64,000 bases of DNA from Ahaetulla prasina (GCF_028640845.1 NC_080540.1:162091438-162155437); one strand, 5' to 3'. Shown: positions 51,887 to 62,819, counted from the stretch's first letter. The notes: generated by a model not told the origin, from the sequence alone. Translations and numbers: made by a program.

Positions 51887-51896
51887 CTCTAGAAAG

Positions 51897-52507
51897 AGTG
51901 CAGAGAGAGTGATAAAGATGATTTAAAAGGTAAGACCCCCAAATATTTTTGCATTATCTTTCCCAAAGATTGAATTCTACAGAATTACCGGTTAACAATA
52001 TTTGAGATATTAGCATGCCTTTCAATTCTCCCATTTGTCTGTTTGTAACCTTCAATTGGGCCATAAGGTGCCACATGGCACAAACATATTTGAATCAAGG
52101 CACCTAAAATATGCTAATTTAAAGAATGCATACAAAAACCAGGGACGTTTTAATACCATGTAATTGACATTTCAAGGACCTTCATACCAGTTGCATTTGA
52201 AAACACAACAGTTGGCTGCAATCACATGACCCTGATTTTCAATACACTCCCTGCTAGCTTCCCATTAGCAAAGTCAATGGGGAAGCCGGCAGGAAGTTGG
52301 AAGTCGTTCCCACTCCCACTGCTTTTTTTTGCCCACCTGCAGTAGTTCTGCTTATCGATGTATTTATTTTTATTTATTATAAAATGTATTGGCCGCCCAT
52401 CTTACCTCAGGGCAATTTTGGGCGACTTACAATCATAAAAGGCTTAACTAAAGAAATTTATCTGAAACTATGGTCATGGGTTGTGCAGTATGTGTATCCT
52501 TTGTAAG
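51897..52507. other. no gene; one decayed Tigger-like and one decayed LINE-tail fragment
   Basis: 52255-52310 (CTTCCCATTAGCAAAGTC-AATGGGGAAGCC) resembles an antisense piece of the Tigger-like family. 52361-52455 (TTTATTATAAAATGTATTGGCCGCCC) resembles an antisense LINE/SINE tail. Both are weak. Confidence 0.35.
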
Positions 52508-52831
52508 CAGAGGTGGGTTTCAAAAGGTTCTGACCAGTTCTGGAGAACCGGTAGCGGAAATTTTGAGTAGTTCAGAGAACTGGTAGTAAAAATTCTGACT
52601 GGCCCCGTCCCCGTCTATTCTCTGCCTCCTGAGTCCCAGCTGATCGGGAGGAAATGGGGATTTTGCAGTAACCTTCTCCTGGATTAGGGAAGGAATGGAG
52701 ATTTTACAGTATCCTTCCCATGCCACGCCCACCAAGCCACACCCACCAAGCCATGCCATGCCACGCCATGCCAAGCCATGCCAAGCCACACCTACAGAAC
52801 CGGTAGTAAAAAATTTTGAAACCCACCACTG
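52508..52831 (+). mobile_element. hAT MITE (CAGAGGTGGG family), 324 bp (TSD TTTGTAAG/TTTGTAAA)
   Basis: Complete copy, CAGAGGTGGGTTTCAAAAGG...TTTGAAACCCACCACTG, with flanks at 52500-52507 and 52832-52839 matching 7 of 8. It has a run of CCACGCC/CCATGCC/AAGCCATGCC units at 52722-52790. Confidence 0.93.
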
Positions 52832-52896
52832 TTTGTAAAGTATTTTTACATGCTAAATGACTGTTGACTTTCATATATCCCTGTAACATACTAAGG

Positions 52897-53001
52897 CAGG
52901 GTTCTCCAAACTTGACAACTTTAAGACTTGTGGACTTCAACTCCCAGAATTCCTCAGTCAGCAATCCACAAGTTTAAAAGTTGGTATAGTTTGAGATCCT
53001 G
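52897..53001. mobile_element. palindromic hAT MITE, decayed (TSD TACTAAGG/TATCAAGG)
   Basis: CAGGGTTCTCCAAACTTGAC...GTATAGTTTGAGATCCTG with the GTGGACTTCAACTCCCAGAA core of the 45616 element. Flanks match 6 of 8. It lies 16 bp from a solo LTR. Confidence 0.8.
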
Positions 53002-53016
53002 TATCAAGGAGCACTT

Positions 53017-53471
53017 TGTCAGCTTTGGAAGCCATATTAGCACCGGAACCTTCCCTCCCCAACCTCCTCACTCTCCGACTCTGCTGCCAGCTCCGCAGTC
53101 TGTCGGCAGACCACAACACTTGCTGCCACCTTCTTGTGCATGGGAAAGTAGGAGGGGGGATTTTAGTAGAGGGAAGGTAGTTAGACAAAATAACATTCTT
53201 CTTTTCGGTCAAGGTCATGACAGTCCTGCATCTGGAGAAGGAGTGTTTGGAATGATGTCTCGAGATGGGACAGATAGTGATTGGGCCATGTGATGGACTA
53301 ATGGGTGCAGGGGATGGATTTGGGGTTTTTTGATTTACTGAGGGAAAACCAGAACTCTCAGATTCGGGTTTTCCCAGATGTGCCAGTATACCTACTCTAA
53401 TAAATGGAACTTTGAGAAAATGCTTGCCTCGGAGTTTTTAATTGGAGTTGGGTTTTTCTGGAACACTGACA
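53017..53471 (+). mobile_element. solo LTR C-related (TSD CACTT/TACTT)
   Basis: 455 bp, perfect inverted ends TGTCAG...CTGACA, 5-bp flanks 53012-53016 and 53472-53476 with one mismatch. AATAAA near 53400, followed by a TCGGAGTTTTTAATTGG segment like the TCGGGGTTTTTCTTCC of solo LTR C at 15384. Coding frames across it (52928-53293) show no domain. Confidence 0.78.
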
Positions 53472-53775
53472 TACTTATCAATATGTCTGATCTATTTATT
53501 TATTATCTATTTACAATCTATTTGAATTTGAATTTAATTCAATATGAGTTTAGCTTTTCCTCCTGATCTTTCCTCCTCCCTTGTCCTGAAATGCACACAT
53601 GCACTCCATTTTGGGGGAATGCATCTCTCCTGCGTCTCTCTCAGAGACTCAGTGAAAACGTGATCCTTATAAAGGCTCCGGGCTGCTGTCCATCTAAAAC
53701 GTGGTCCCTTCTGTTTAGAAGCAGAAGCCACAGTACGTAAAGTGGACTGATAGTACACAACAGCCCAAAAGAGCT

Positions 53776-53823
<48 letters not shown>

Positions 53824-54819
53824 AAGGCTTGAGGGATCTTCTTGACCATATTTGAGGCTCTCCCTCCCCACCATCAAACATTATCATAAAGAAAAAACAG
53901 TCGCACTGAGCTGGGAGGACCAACCTATAACTTTTAGAAGGATGCTGCTGGAAGGAGAATATAGAAGGCTATGCATGTGATAGAGAAATGCAAGCTAGTA
54001 GACTTAGTCCAGTGATGGATATGTAATCTCCATTAGACTGAACCAGTGGCAGCCAAGGTTCAGCCACCGATGGCTTTATTGGGCAAAGTGTTCCAGTTCT
54101 CTGATTTAAATGAATTACTAAATAATGCAATAATTGTCCATCAATAGTCTTTCCAAAATTTTGCTTGGTCTTGTTCCTGTTTGTAGCTTTGGGTTCCAGA
54201 CTGGCAGCTGCATGTTCTAATTAGTACTTCCAGCATTGGCCTGGCCTGTGTTTAGCAACCTGTGCAGAATAATCTGTCGGGTCTTGTAGTTGCTGGCAGT
54301 ATACTAGACAGGATTCCAATTATTGTGAAATCATCCTATCTAGTTTATGTCATTTTATGTGAAGTCCACCAGTAATTGCTTTCTTCTGTTTATCATGTCT
54401 TTTGCACTTTTTTTTTTCCTTACCGGGAAAAAAAAATAAAGTGGAGGAGAAAACAGAGCCGTTGTTTTGATAGCTCAACTACAGATTCTTACAGGGGATC
54501 CATGCTACTATATTTCTTAATTTTGCAGGTAGCAGCAGAGTTAGAAAGAAAGCTAATTCTTCATTATCTCATGAGATCACGCCGATAAAGGTATAATAGT
54601 CCAAGATATGTTTATCACTACTAAATCTTCTTGTGATCTAAAGACATTAATGGGATAGTGAGCTTTTAAAGATGAATTTGGCTGAAACCCAGTTCAAGTC
54701 CATGCTACGCCTATTCCAGTACATCATCCCACATCATCAACAAGCCACCTTTGGCAGGTCCCACCAGGGATATGCTTGTTATCAATGGCTAATTAATCTT
54801 TCTCCCGGGAGTGCCCCAT
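53472..54819. other. no gene; one (CA)n array
   Basis: Apart from the dinucleotide array at 53780-53821, unique-looking with no recognisable domain or repeat. Confidence 0.5.
53780..53821. repeat. (CA)n microsatellite
   Basis: 21 perfect CA units. Confidence 0.97.
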
Positions 54820-55062
54820 ATTATGGAGCGCAGAACCATCCGGGTTGAAATAAACCTTCCCTTTATTACAATTTAGGAAAGGATATCAAAACATACTTAT
54901 TTTCCCAACCACCGTGTTTTATAACTTCCATTATTTATTTAAACATTTATATATTCATTTTTAATGGATGTTAGTGATGTTTTTACTGTTCCTTGTAAGC
55001 TGCCCAGAGCTGTAAAAGGAATAGATGCTATATAAATTTTTAAAACAAATAAACAAACGGAA
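54820..55062 (+). mobile_element. old L2/CR1-type LINE 3' end
   Basis: A decayed ORF2 end (K-D-I-K-T-Y-L-F-like codons near 54880-54905) is followed by GTAAGCTGCCCAGAGC...GCTATATAAATTTT and a short (AAAC/AAAT) tail. Much more diverged than the other L2 copies. Confidence 0.5.
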
Positions 55063-55289
55063 CACAATTACACTAAAGCCAAATGTTCCTTTGTGTTCCT
55101 CTATGTATGGAATGTGTCAAAATCATTTATGCGTTGGAAAGGAAGGGAAGGGAAAGAAAAAGCAGATGTGGTTTTCCTTAAAACCCATGTATGCTGTGGA
55201 TATAAATGAAAGCAAATGTGGAAATATTAATAATTATTAACCCAGAAGTCTCACTTGGGACACAAATGAACCAGGCTCAAATTATCCTA

Positions 55290-55512
55290 CTTGGGACACA
55301 TTGTGCAAAGACCTAACTTTCTGGAGAAGGATCCTGCTGAGAGAGACAGAAGGAAAGAGAAAGAGGATGAAATCCGCTACAGTGGCGATGGGGGCACTTG
55401 TTGGAAGATCTGACAAGTCAAGTTAGAGTAGATCATCATGGATAAAATCTATTTTATGTGGTTTTTAGGAGTTGAAAACAACTTGATAGTTGCATAATCA
55501 ATGAATCAATCA
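55290..55512 (+). mobile_element. Bov-B-like (RTE) LINE 3' end, old copy
   Basis: CTTGGGACACATTGTGCAAAG, CTTTCTGGAGAAGGATCCTG, GATCATCATGGATAAAATC and GAGTTGAAAACAACTTGATAG with an AATCAATG tail follow the RTE 3' end seen at 28043, with heavy divergence. Confidence 0.65.
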
Positions 55513-55639
55513 GCAATACATCTTACAAAGCGGGGGAAGAGCAGTAATAGAAACTTTCTACCTCCTAATTCATCTCAGATTCAGAATTGCTTGTGGGCAA
55601 CTTCAAAGCCTCTCCTTCCTCTCACTTTTAAGACATGTC

Positions 55640-56003
55640 TAAACAGGATTTCTTTGAACTCTGATGCTGGAGAAGACTCCTGGACAGCAAGGCAATCAAA
55701 CCGGTCAGTCCTAGAGGAAATCAACCCTGACTGCTCTTTAGAACGCCAGATCATGAAGAAGAAACTCAAAAACTTTGGCCACCTAATGAGAAAGAAGGAC
55801 TCCCTGGAGAAGAGCCTAAAGCTGGGAAAGATTGAGGGCAAAAGAAGAAGGGGACGGCAGAGAACGAGGTGGCTGGATGGAGTCACTGAAGCAGTAAGCA
55901 TGAGTTTAAATGGACTCCAGAGGATGGTAGAGGACAGGAAGGCCTGGAGAAACGTTGTCCATGGAGTCGCGATGGGTCAGACACGACTTCGCAACTAACA
56001 ACA
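55640..56003 (+). mobile_element. Bov-B LINE 3' end with open RT C-terminus
   Basis: Open frame 55501-55998 encodes the Bov-B RT C-terminal region: D-S-W-T-A-R-Q-S-N, I-N-P-D-C-S-L-E-R-Q-I-M-K-K-K-L, F-G-H-L-M-R-K-K-D-S-L-E-K, G-K-R-R-R-G-R-Q-R-T-R-W-L-D, then a stop at GGGTCAGACACGACTTCGC followed by AACAACAACAAAAAAAC. 5'-truncated, no catalytic box. Bov-B entered squamates by horizontal transfer according to published work; this copy adds nothing on timing. Confidence 0.9.
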
Positions 56004-56224
56004 ACAAAAAAACAGGATTTGGACTGGATCTCGCCTTTCAACAGATGGATTGTCCTCTGACAGGCTTCTAAACAGAAGATGTAAATTCACATAACTTAGT
56101 CACATCCAATGTTTTACCTGTGTTCTGCTATCAGCAGCGGCAACAGCAACAACAGCACAATCCACCACAATCAATATCTGATAGATCAGTACTTGTATAC
56201 CTGGCATTGTCCCAAAACAAAATA

Positions 56225-56578
56225 TAGGTAAATGTTCCCCTCGCACATGCGTGCTAGTCGTTGCCAACTCTAGGGGGTGGTGCTCATCTCTCTTTCAAAG
56301 CCGAAGAGCCAGTGTTATCTGAAGACGTCTCCGTGGTCATGTGGCCGGCATGACTCAATGCCAAAGGCGCACGGAACGCTGTTACCTTCCCACCAAAGAT
56401 GGTCCCTATTTTTCTACTTGCATTTTTTACATGCTTTTGAACTGATCGGTTGGCAGAAGCTGGGACAAGTAACGGGAGCTCACCCCATTACACAGCAGCA
56501 CTAGGGATTCGAACTGCTGAACTGCCGACCTTTCAATCGACAAGCACAGCGTCCTAGCCCCTGAGCCACCGCATCCCT
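56225..56578 (-). mobile_element. Sauria-type SINE, antisense, near full length
   Basis: Bov-B-like end CGCACATGCGTGCTAGTCG, GAAGACGTCTCCGTGGTCAT, GTGGCCGGCATGACTC and GGTCCCTATTTTTCTACTTG. The reversed tRNA head is GGATTCGAACTGC (box B) and AGCCCCTGAGCCACCGC (box A). About 354 bp. Amplified with Bov-B machinery, consistent with the Bov-B copies nearby. Confidence 0.88.
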
Positions 56579-56852
56579 CTAAAACAAAACATATCATATC
56601 CCAAATTCTGAAATTTTCTTGGATCTAGGAATGAAACAAAACAAGCGAAGCTGTATTTTAAATAGAACACAAAATAATGGCATGCAGTAACTATATTGAA
56701 TTCTACTGTATAGTGCAATACTAATGCAATATCGGGTTTTCAATTCAATTGTATAGAATGTGAAGGATGTGTATTTGTGTTTTATTTTTATAGTTGTAAT
56801 GTACACTGAAGATGGCATTTAATTTCATTGTATGAGGGGTACAATGACAATA

Positions 56853-56953
56853 AACTTAACTTTTAACTTAACTTTTAACTTAACTTCTTAACGTAACATA
56901 ATGTAACTTAACTTAACTTAACTTAACTTAATTTAACTTAACTTAACTTAACT
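56853..56953. repeat. (TTAAC)n microsatellite
   Basis: Imperfect then perfect TTAAC/AACTT pentamers, about 100 bp. Adjacent CAATGACAATAAACTTAAC suggests a LINE-type tail start, but no LINE body was identified upstream. Not a telomeric (TTAGGG) repeat. Confidence 0.92.
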
Positions 56954-56955
56954 GA

Positions 56956-57603
56956 GCTGTTTTGCTATAAGCCAGAAAGTGGCATCTGAAAAGGGCCAAA
57001 TCCACCACATCTCCGAAATGTGGTAACAGAAACCACAAAGAGAAGGTATGCACCATTGCCATGGACAACACATACTGCTCATATGGATTCTGTTAGAAGT
57101 TATGGCCACAATAATAAATGTGACCCCCATAACAGGATCATCAGCTGCTTTTGAGAGACTGCTGTCCATACCCATTTCTTCAGGGGATGCCTAATATCTC
57201 ACGAGTCCTTGCGCTGAAGAGTTCTGGCAAGCCAATACATCATTAACCCCTTCCCCACTAGCTCAGCAATAGTAGTGGATTTGGCTTAGGTACTGCAGTC
57301 AATCACGTTCAGATGTGTTCTGTGGATTGTCCTAAAAAGTGGATTCTGCAATGGAAAATAACTTTTTTTTCCAGCTTTTCCTTGCAATGCTTTCTTTTGG
57401 ATGGCTGACTAGACAGGAATTAGAATTGTTTCATCTCCAACTAGATTAGTCATGGTTGACTGATAAACTGCAGGCAAAGCTAGATTCTTCTGTCTTAAGA
57501 GTAGCCATCTCTTTCTGGGCTGCTGGCTGGCTGCAGGTTTATATTACTCATTTGCCGTTCACTCAGTTTAGCATGCTGTCAGGAGTAGCCTTTCAATCCC
57601 TCT
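56956..57603. other. no gene or classified repeat
   Basis: Unique-looking, no domain in either strand. Confidence 0.5.
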
Positions 57604-58137
57604 CAATGGTGAAATCCAATTTTTTTTACTACCGGTTCTGTGGGCGTGGCTTGGTGGCCATGGCAGGGGAAGGATACTGCAAAATCCCCATTCCCAACCC
57701 ACTCCTGTGAGAAGAATACTGCAAATTCTCCATTCCCACCCCACTCCAGGGGAAGGATACTGCAAAATCCCCATTCCCAACCCACTCCTGTGAGAAGAAT
57801 ACTGCAAATTCTCCATTCCCACCCCACTCCAGGGGAAGGATACTGCAAAATCCCCATTCCCACCCCACTCCTGTGAGAAGAATACTGCAAATTCTCCATT
57901 CCCACCCCACTCCAGGGGAAGGATACTGCAAAATCCCCATTCCCACCCCACTCCTGTGAGAAGGATACTGCAAATACTCCATTCCCACTCCACTCCAGAG
58001 GAAAGATATTGCAAAATCCCCATTCCCACCCCACTCTGGGGCCAGCCAGAGGTGGTATTTGTTGGTTCTCCAAACTACTCAAAATTTCCGCTACCGGTTC
58101 TCCAGAACCTGTCAGAACCTGCTGGATTTCACATGTG
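57604..58137 (-). mobile_element. hAT MITE expanded by an internal 83-bp array, 534 bp (TSD ATCCCTCT/ATCCCTCC)
   Basis: CAATGGTGAAATCCAATTT...GCTGGATTTCACATGTG with flanks 57596-57603 and 58138-58145 matching 7 of 8. Same family as 49903-50220 but enlarged by tandem repetition of the GATACTGCAAAATCC block. Long minus-strand open frames across it (57568-58082) come from the repeat, not from a gene. Confidence 0.92.
57665..57996. repeat. 83-bp tandem repeat, 4 units, each of two ~41-bp halves
   Basis: Unit starts AGGGGAAGGATACTGCAAAA at 57665, 57748, 57831 and 57914, and a fifth, truncated one (AGAGGAAAGATATTGC) at 57997. The period is exactly 83 each time. Within a unit, GGATACTGCAAAATCCCCATTCCC and GAATACTGCAAATTCTCCATTCCC form diverged half-units, so the amplified unit is a dimer. 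Confidence 0.95.
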
Positions 58138-59045
58138 ATCCCTCCCCCTCCCTATTTTTCCCAAGGAGGAAGTAATCCTGTCAAAAGGTAATCCTGTCAA
58201 AACTTCGCAGGAAGTTTGAGAAATAACCAAACTATCATCAGAGCAGCATGATCATTGCTGGCCTTGGATTCAAGTTGGTTTCTTTTGCAAACACCTGACC
58301 CTTCCTTTTATATTTTTGGCAGGGGAGGGGTGGGTTGAACCATTGTACTAACGAAAGGAGGAGAGGAAGAATATTATCCCGTTTTTATTGGCGTGACTCC
58401 ACAGGCCCCTAAGATCTAATTATGGCTTATTAGAGGCTCTGTAACTTTTAACAAGGCAGTGACATTTTTAAATTTTTTGCCTCAGCCACAGGAGACTCCT
58501 TCCATGAGGTCAGTGCTGGTTGATTAATGACCATGTCTGCCTGTCTGGGCTACGCAACAGCCTCTCCCTTATGCAGGACTGGTGACTCACAAACTCAACG
58601 TGCTTCCCGCATTGCCAAAGCCCAACTTTGGAAACGGCTTCCTGTCAAACGTTTGAGCCACCATGTTCTCAAAGGAGAAGCATTTCCTAATCTCTCTTTA
58701 TAGCTCCCATCCAACAGAGACATTCCAGGTTGTTTTCAAATGCATCATACCCAGATGCCTTTAACAGTTGAAGACCAGGTGAAAAAATTCCCCATTGCAG
58801 GACAGATCAGATCCCTGACAGTTACCTTTCACAGATTCACTAAATTTTCAGGCTCCCATATCCGCCCCCACCAGCACACCTTTCACCGGAATTGTATCCC
58901 TGGTAGTATCTACTTCCCTTTTAATTAATTTTCTTATTAATATTTCTGTGAGGTTTCACTTCCCATAACTTCTGAAAACATCTGAAATCTGTTGCCAAGA
59001 TACACTCTGAAGTTTATTGGAGTATTGAAATATATCCATCTGGTA
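58138..59045. other. no gene; includes a possible conserved noncoding stretch
   Basis: 58375-58570 is unique, with a homeobox-like TAATTATGGCTTATTAG core; see findings. The rest is unclassified. Confidence 0.4.
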
Positions 59046-59462
59046 TTATTTAACCTGGAGGAGACTCTTGGGAATCCCCTTGGATTGCAAGGAGATCAAA
59101 TCAGTCCATTTTAAAGGAATTCAACCCTGACTGTGCTCTGAAAGGACAGATAGCGAAGCTGAAGCTCAACTACTCTGGCCAGCAAATGAGAAGAGGAGAC
59201 TCATCGGAAAAGACTCTGATATTAGAAACGCTTGAAGGAAAAAGGAAAAAGAGACAGCAGAGGTTGAGATGGTTAGATAGTGTCATCCATGCAGTGGACA
59301 GGAATTTGGGCAAGCTCTAGGAGCACAAGCATGCCTACTGTTCCTGTCCTATTGTTTCCTTTCATTATATCAAATTAATATAGTTATTACATACTCATAC
59401 TTATATATATGCTTATATCTTGTATAGTTATTTCATGCTTATGCTTATATATACTGTGTGAC

Positions 59463-59509
<47 letters not shown>

Positions 59510-59597
59510 ATAGAGTTGAGGACAGGGGAGCCTGGCGTGTTGTGGTCCATGGAGTCACGAGGGGTTAGACACCACTTAGTGACTGAACAACAACACA
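59046..59597 (+). mobile_element. Bov-B LINE 3' end split by CR1-like LINE tail
   Basis: CTGGAGGAGACTCTTGGG, AATTCAACCCTGACTGTGC, AGAGACAGCAGAGGTTGAG and GGACAGGAATTTGGGC, then an interruption at about 59322-59512. It resumes GTTGAGGACAGGGGAGCC, GTCCATGGAGTCACGAGG and GACTGAACAACAAC. Older than the 55640 copy. Confidence 0.82.
59322..59512 (+). mobile_element. CR1-like LINE (AAATA tail), nested in Bov-B
   Basis: AGCACAAGCATGCCTACTG-TTCCTGTCCTATTG, ATGCTTATATCTTG and GTGTGACTAAATAAATAAAT match the extreme 3' end of the 24790-25711 family. About 190 bp including the tail. Confidence 0.82.
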
Positions 59598-59888
59598 ATT
59601 TGTGAACATACCACTTTCCCCCCTTGTTTTTTTCAACATCCCCTTTTCTCCTTTCATGTCATATCTTTTAAACCTTAAGCCTCCAACGCATTAACTCTCC
59701 CCCCTCCCTCAACTAATGCATAAACTCTTCCCCTCCCTCAACTAATTCTATGGGTAACCTTGCCTGGAAACCTCTGAGACTGAAGAGCAGGATAGAAACG
59801 CTTCAGCTAAAATATCATTTATTAAGAAAATATATATGATTACCTATCTTGAATAAATATCTCTGGGTTGCTAGCAATAAGATAAAAC

Positions 59889-60026
59889 CAGTGGTGGGAT
59901 TCAGCCAGTCCCGCACCACTTCGGGAGAACCGGTTGTTAACTTTCTGAGCAGTTTGGCAAACTTTTTGTTGGAAGAAATAATTAGGGCAGAGAACTGGTT
60001 GTTAAATTAGTTGAATTCCATCACTG
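59889..60026 (+). mobile_element. hAT MITE, 137-bp family (TSD GATAAAAC)
   Basis: 138 bp, CAGTGGTGGGATTCAGCCAG...GTTGAATTCCATCACTG, exact 8-bp flanks GATAAAAC (59881-59888, 60027-60034). Confidence 0.94.
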
Positions 60027-62819
60027 GATAAAACCCTTGTAAACCCAAATGTTTTTTTAAAAAAACAAAAACTAATGCAGTAACCAAGGCACTGCATAAC
60101 TATCAACACACGAACACATGTTGGGCTCCGCTAACATCCTGGCCTAATGCCTAGGAGAAAAGCCAAGTCTTCGTGGTGTTTCAGAAGGCCAAGAACATTA
60201 GATTCCCTGGATCATGGGGGATCTCAGCTCTCTGAAGGAGGCTGTTCCATGAGGCAGGTGCCACAACAGAGAAGGCGCATCTCCTGGGTACCCATAGATG
60301 GCCCTGTTTCATAGAAGGGACTTTTGAGCATACCACTCTGTTGAGTTGGGCAGAAATTGCTAGAGACAAATTATGAGGATAATGATTTCAGTGCAAGTGC
60401 CAAAAAGAAGGGAGGGAGAGCTGATTCTCTCCCCCCGCCCCCTTGATTGGCTCTGAAACTTTCCTCATCTTGCTCTTTCCTTTTCTGGGATGTAGCTGAG
60501 ATGACTGTGTGACCTAAGGGAACAACAACTAGAGCCATCTATATTTTTAAAAGTAGTTTTGGAATATTAAAGAATAGGAGAGAAATATTGCAGTTTCCTC
60601 TTTCCAATATTTTAAATTCAGTTTTAGTAGAGGTTTTTTTGGGTTTTGTTTTTTTTGTTTTGGTTTTTTTAAAGGAATCGAGAAGTTCTGAAGTAAACCT
60701 TCTTCTGCTTTCTCGAATTCCATCCACAGCCCCTTCTTGGAAGTTTCTGCACTGCTGAACAATCTTTGCCTGCTGTGGCTTCTTCTGTTTCAGGTGTGAC
60801 TTTCATCTTTTTAAAGGGGCGGGGGGTTAGGGGGGGAGAGGGGGAGACGAACATGGCTGCTTCCTGCGTGCCAACATGAAAGAAAACTAAATAAAAGGAA
60901 AACCACCCAGTGACAAAGATATTTTGGAAGTTCTGCCTTTGCCTGTAAATCTTCCACTATTGAAGCTTTCAGCAGCTCAGCTGTCACCAGATGAGTCGAT
61001 CTGCAGAGAACATGTTGTGCTTGCAAAAAGTACCTACCAATTTCACTCAATTTTGTTAATCTGGTTTGAACTGCCCGATTTGGGGCAAAGGGGTCACGCA
61101 CCATTTATGTAACAGAACTTGAGTTGAAACCAACTCTTTTAGTTTATTTTTCCTTATGGGGAGGATGAAATAAACCAATTGACTCTTATGCAGAAAATTA
61201 TTGAACGCCATTCCCAAATAAATAATAGACAATTGCCAAATTCTTCTTTCTGGCACAATCATGCCAGAACTAACATATTTAACAAATCATGCCAAAATTA
61301 ATGCATTAGTTTGGCTGGTTGATTTTTATTCGGCTTTGATGGTGATGGATGCACATTGACAAATTACCAATGGTGTTATCCATGTTGTAGGATAGAAACC
61401 AGTGCTGGGCCAGCTGCTATATCAACAGCTACATCCATCATAAACAAGCAACATGTACCTCTTAAACTGCATAATCAGCAGGCTGAAAGAACACGCTAAT
61501 GGCAGGAAATAAAGCCCACTGCACAATCAGCTGCTTGGAGGGTGGGAGGAACAAATCATTTGCTTTTCTTATTCATTTAATGCAATTTAGAGGCTGCCCA
61601 ATTCCAGATGACTTTGATGGCTTTGAATAAACAATAAAAAAAAAAGGAAACATAAGCATTTCCAGGGCAGGTGATAGGAGGAAATTCAAGATCTGATGCT
61701 CGTAGCTTGGAGTAAGAAGACAGTTTCCCTTTTCTTCCCAGTGAAGAAATGAAAAGTTATAGGGAGGCAACGAAGGAGAGAAATGAGGTGTGTGTCAGCA
61801 GGTGTATATTTTTTTTGGGGCGGGGTATGTGGAAAAATTGTAGGAATGTGAAGGGAGGTACACGTATCTACCAATCTGCCAACATCCATGGAAGGCACAT
61901 GGAGCTCAAGGAAGCAGAATTTCTTCCAGAAAAGGAGGCCCTCCTTGTGAACTGCATTAGATTATGAGGGAATTATCTATGGACATCTGGAGGGTTGATT
62001 TTTTTTTGTTTTTGTTTTTTGGAGATAACAAATTGCATTACATTTAATTATGCAGTTTAACAGACTACCCATTTTTAAGTTATCTGAATACCCAGTTCTA
62101 GAGATACTTCTGTCAAAGTAGACGTTTTCAAATGCATTATCCTCTATTGTTTTTGAGATGATAATTGTATGCATATTCCAAAAACATGTGAATTAATAGA
62201 TATGCAACTCCCACTCTAGTATTAGTATTAATACCAGAAGCCCTTCAGCATGTATATGTGAAGTGTTTATAACTGACCAGATGCCAACAAACACACACAC
62301 ACACAAATCCCAAATTAAAATTTGTGAATATTGCAACATAATAAAGTGGAGTTCTCTCCCTCTTCCTTTGTGATAACATTCTCTGAGCAATGATATATCT
62401 ACATTGTTCTCTCTTTCGCTCTCGGAATATACACTAAAACAGGTTGCTAGCTTGCCACTCTTTACAAATGATTTACCGTTTGCTGTTACTTATTCATATA
62501 TTTATTTAGAAAATTTATATGCCACCCACTCCCTTGACAGCTCTGGACAGCTTTAAAGAAGCAACAATAAAAGCCTCTATAAAAGCCACATTAAAAATAG
62601 GCTGCTGCTGTGTTCTCCCTTGCACCAAACGTCAGCACAAACCGGGCCTGGAAATAGCTTTCCTCTGCTGTCTTCTCAGCCCTGGAGTAGGACAGGGTTA
62701 AGTTCACCTGAACTGCACTGGTTTTAAAGTACTTTCCCCTCCCATCTTCTGATTCCGACATCAGTCAAGAACAACCTCAATGTGTGGAAAATCTGTTTGG
62801 CTTTCTCATCCCTGTGAAG
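60027..62819. other. no gene; sparse old repeats, possible conserved noncoding stretch
   Basis: 60180-60330 (minus) reads like a very old L2-type ORF2 end (A-F-S-V-V-A-P-A-S-W-N-S-L). 61395-61640 is unique, see findings. 62495-62600 resembles a decayed antisense LINE tail, with a short (AC)n at 62290-62303. No host exon seen. Confidence 0.4.

Noticed and set aside
56853..56953. TTAAC repeat as a possible interstitial telomere
   Set aside because: The vertebrate telomere unit is TTAGGG; this is a pentamer microsatellite without G-runs.
57665..57996. Regularly spaced repeats resembling a CRISPR array
   Set aside because: The repeats are contiguous with no unique spacers, the unit is 83 bp and the sequence is vertebrate.
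57568..58082. Three long overlapping repetitive minus-strand frames (119-159 residues)
   Set aside because: 83 is not a multiple of 3, so the array cycles through all frames; it is a tandem repeat inside a MITE, not a repeat protein.
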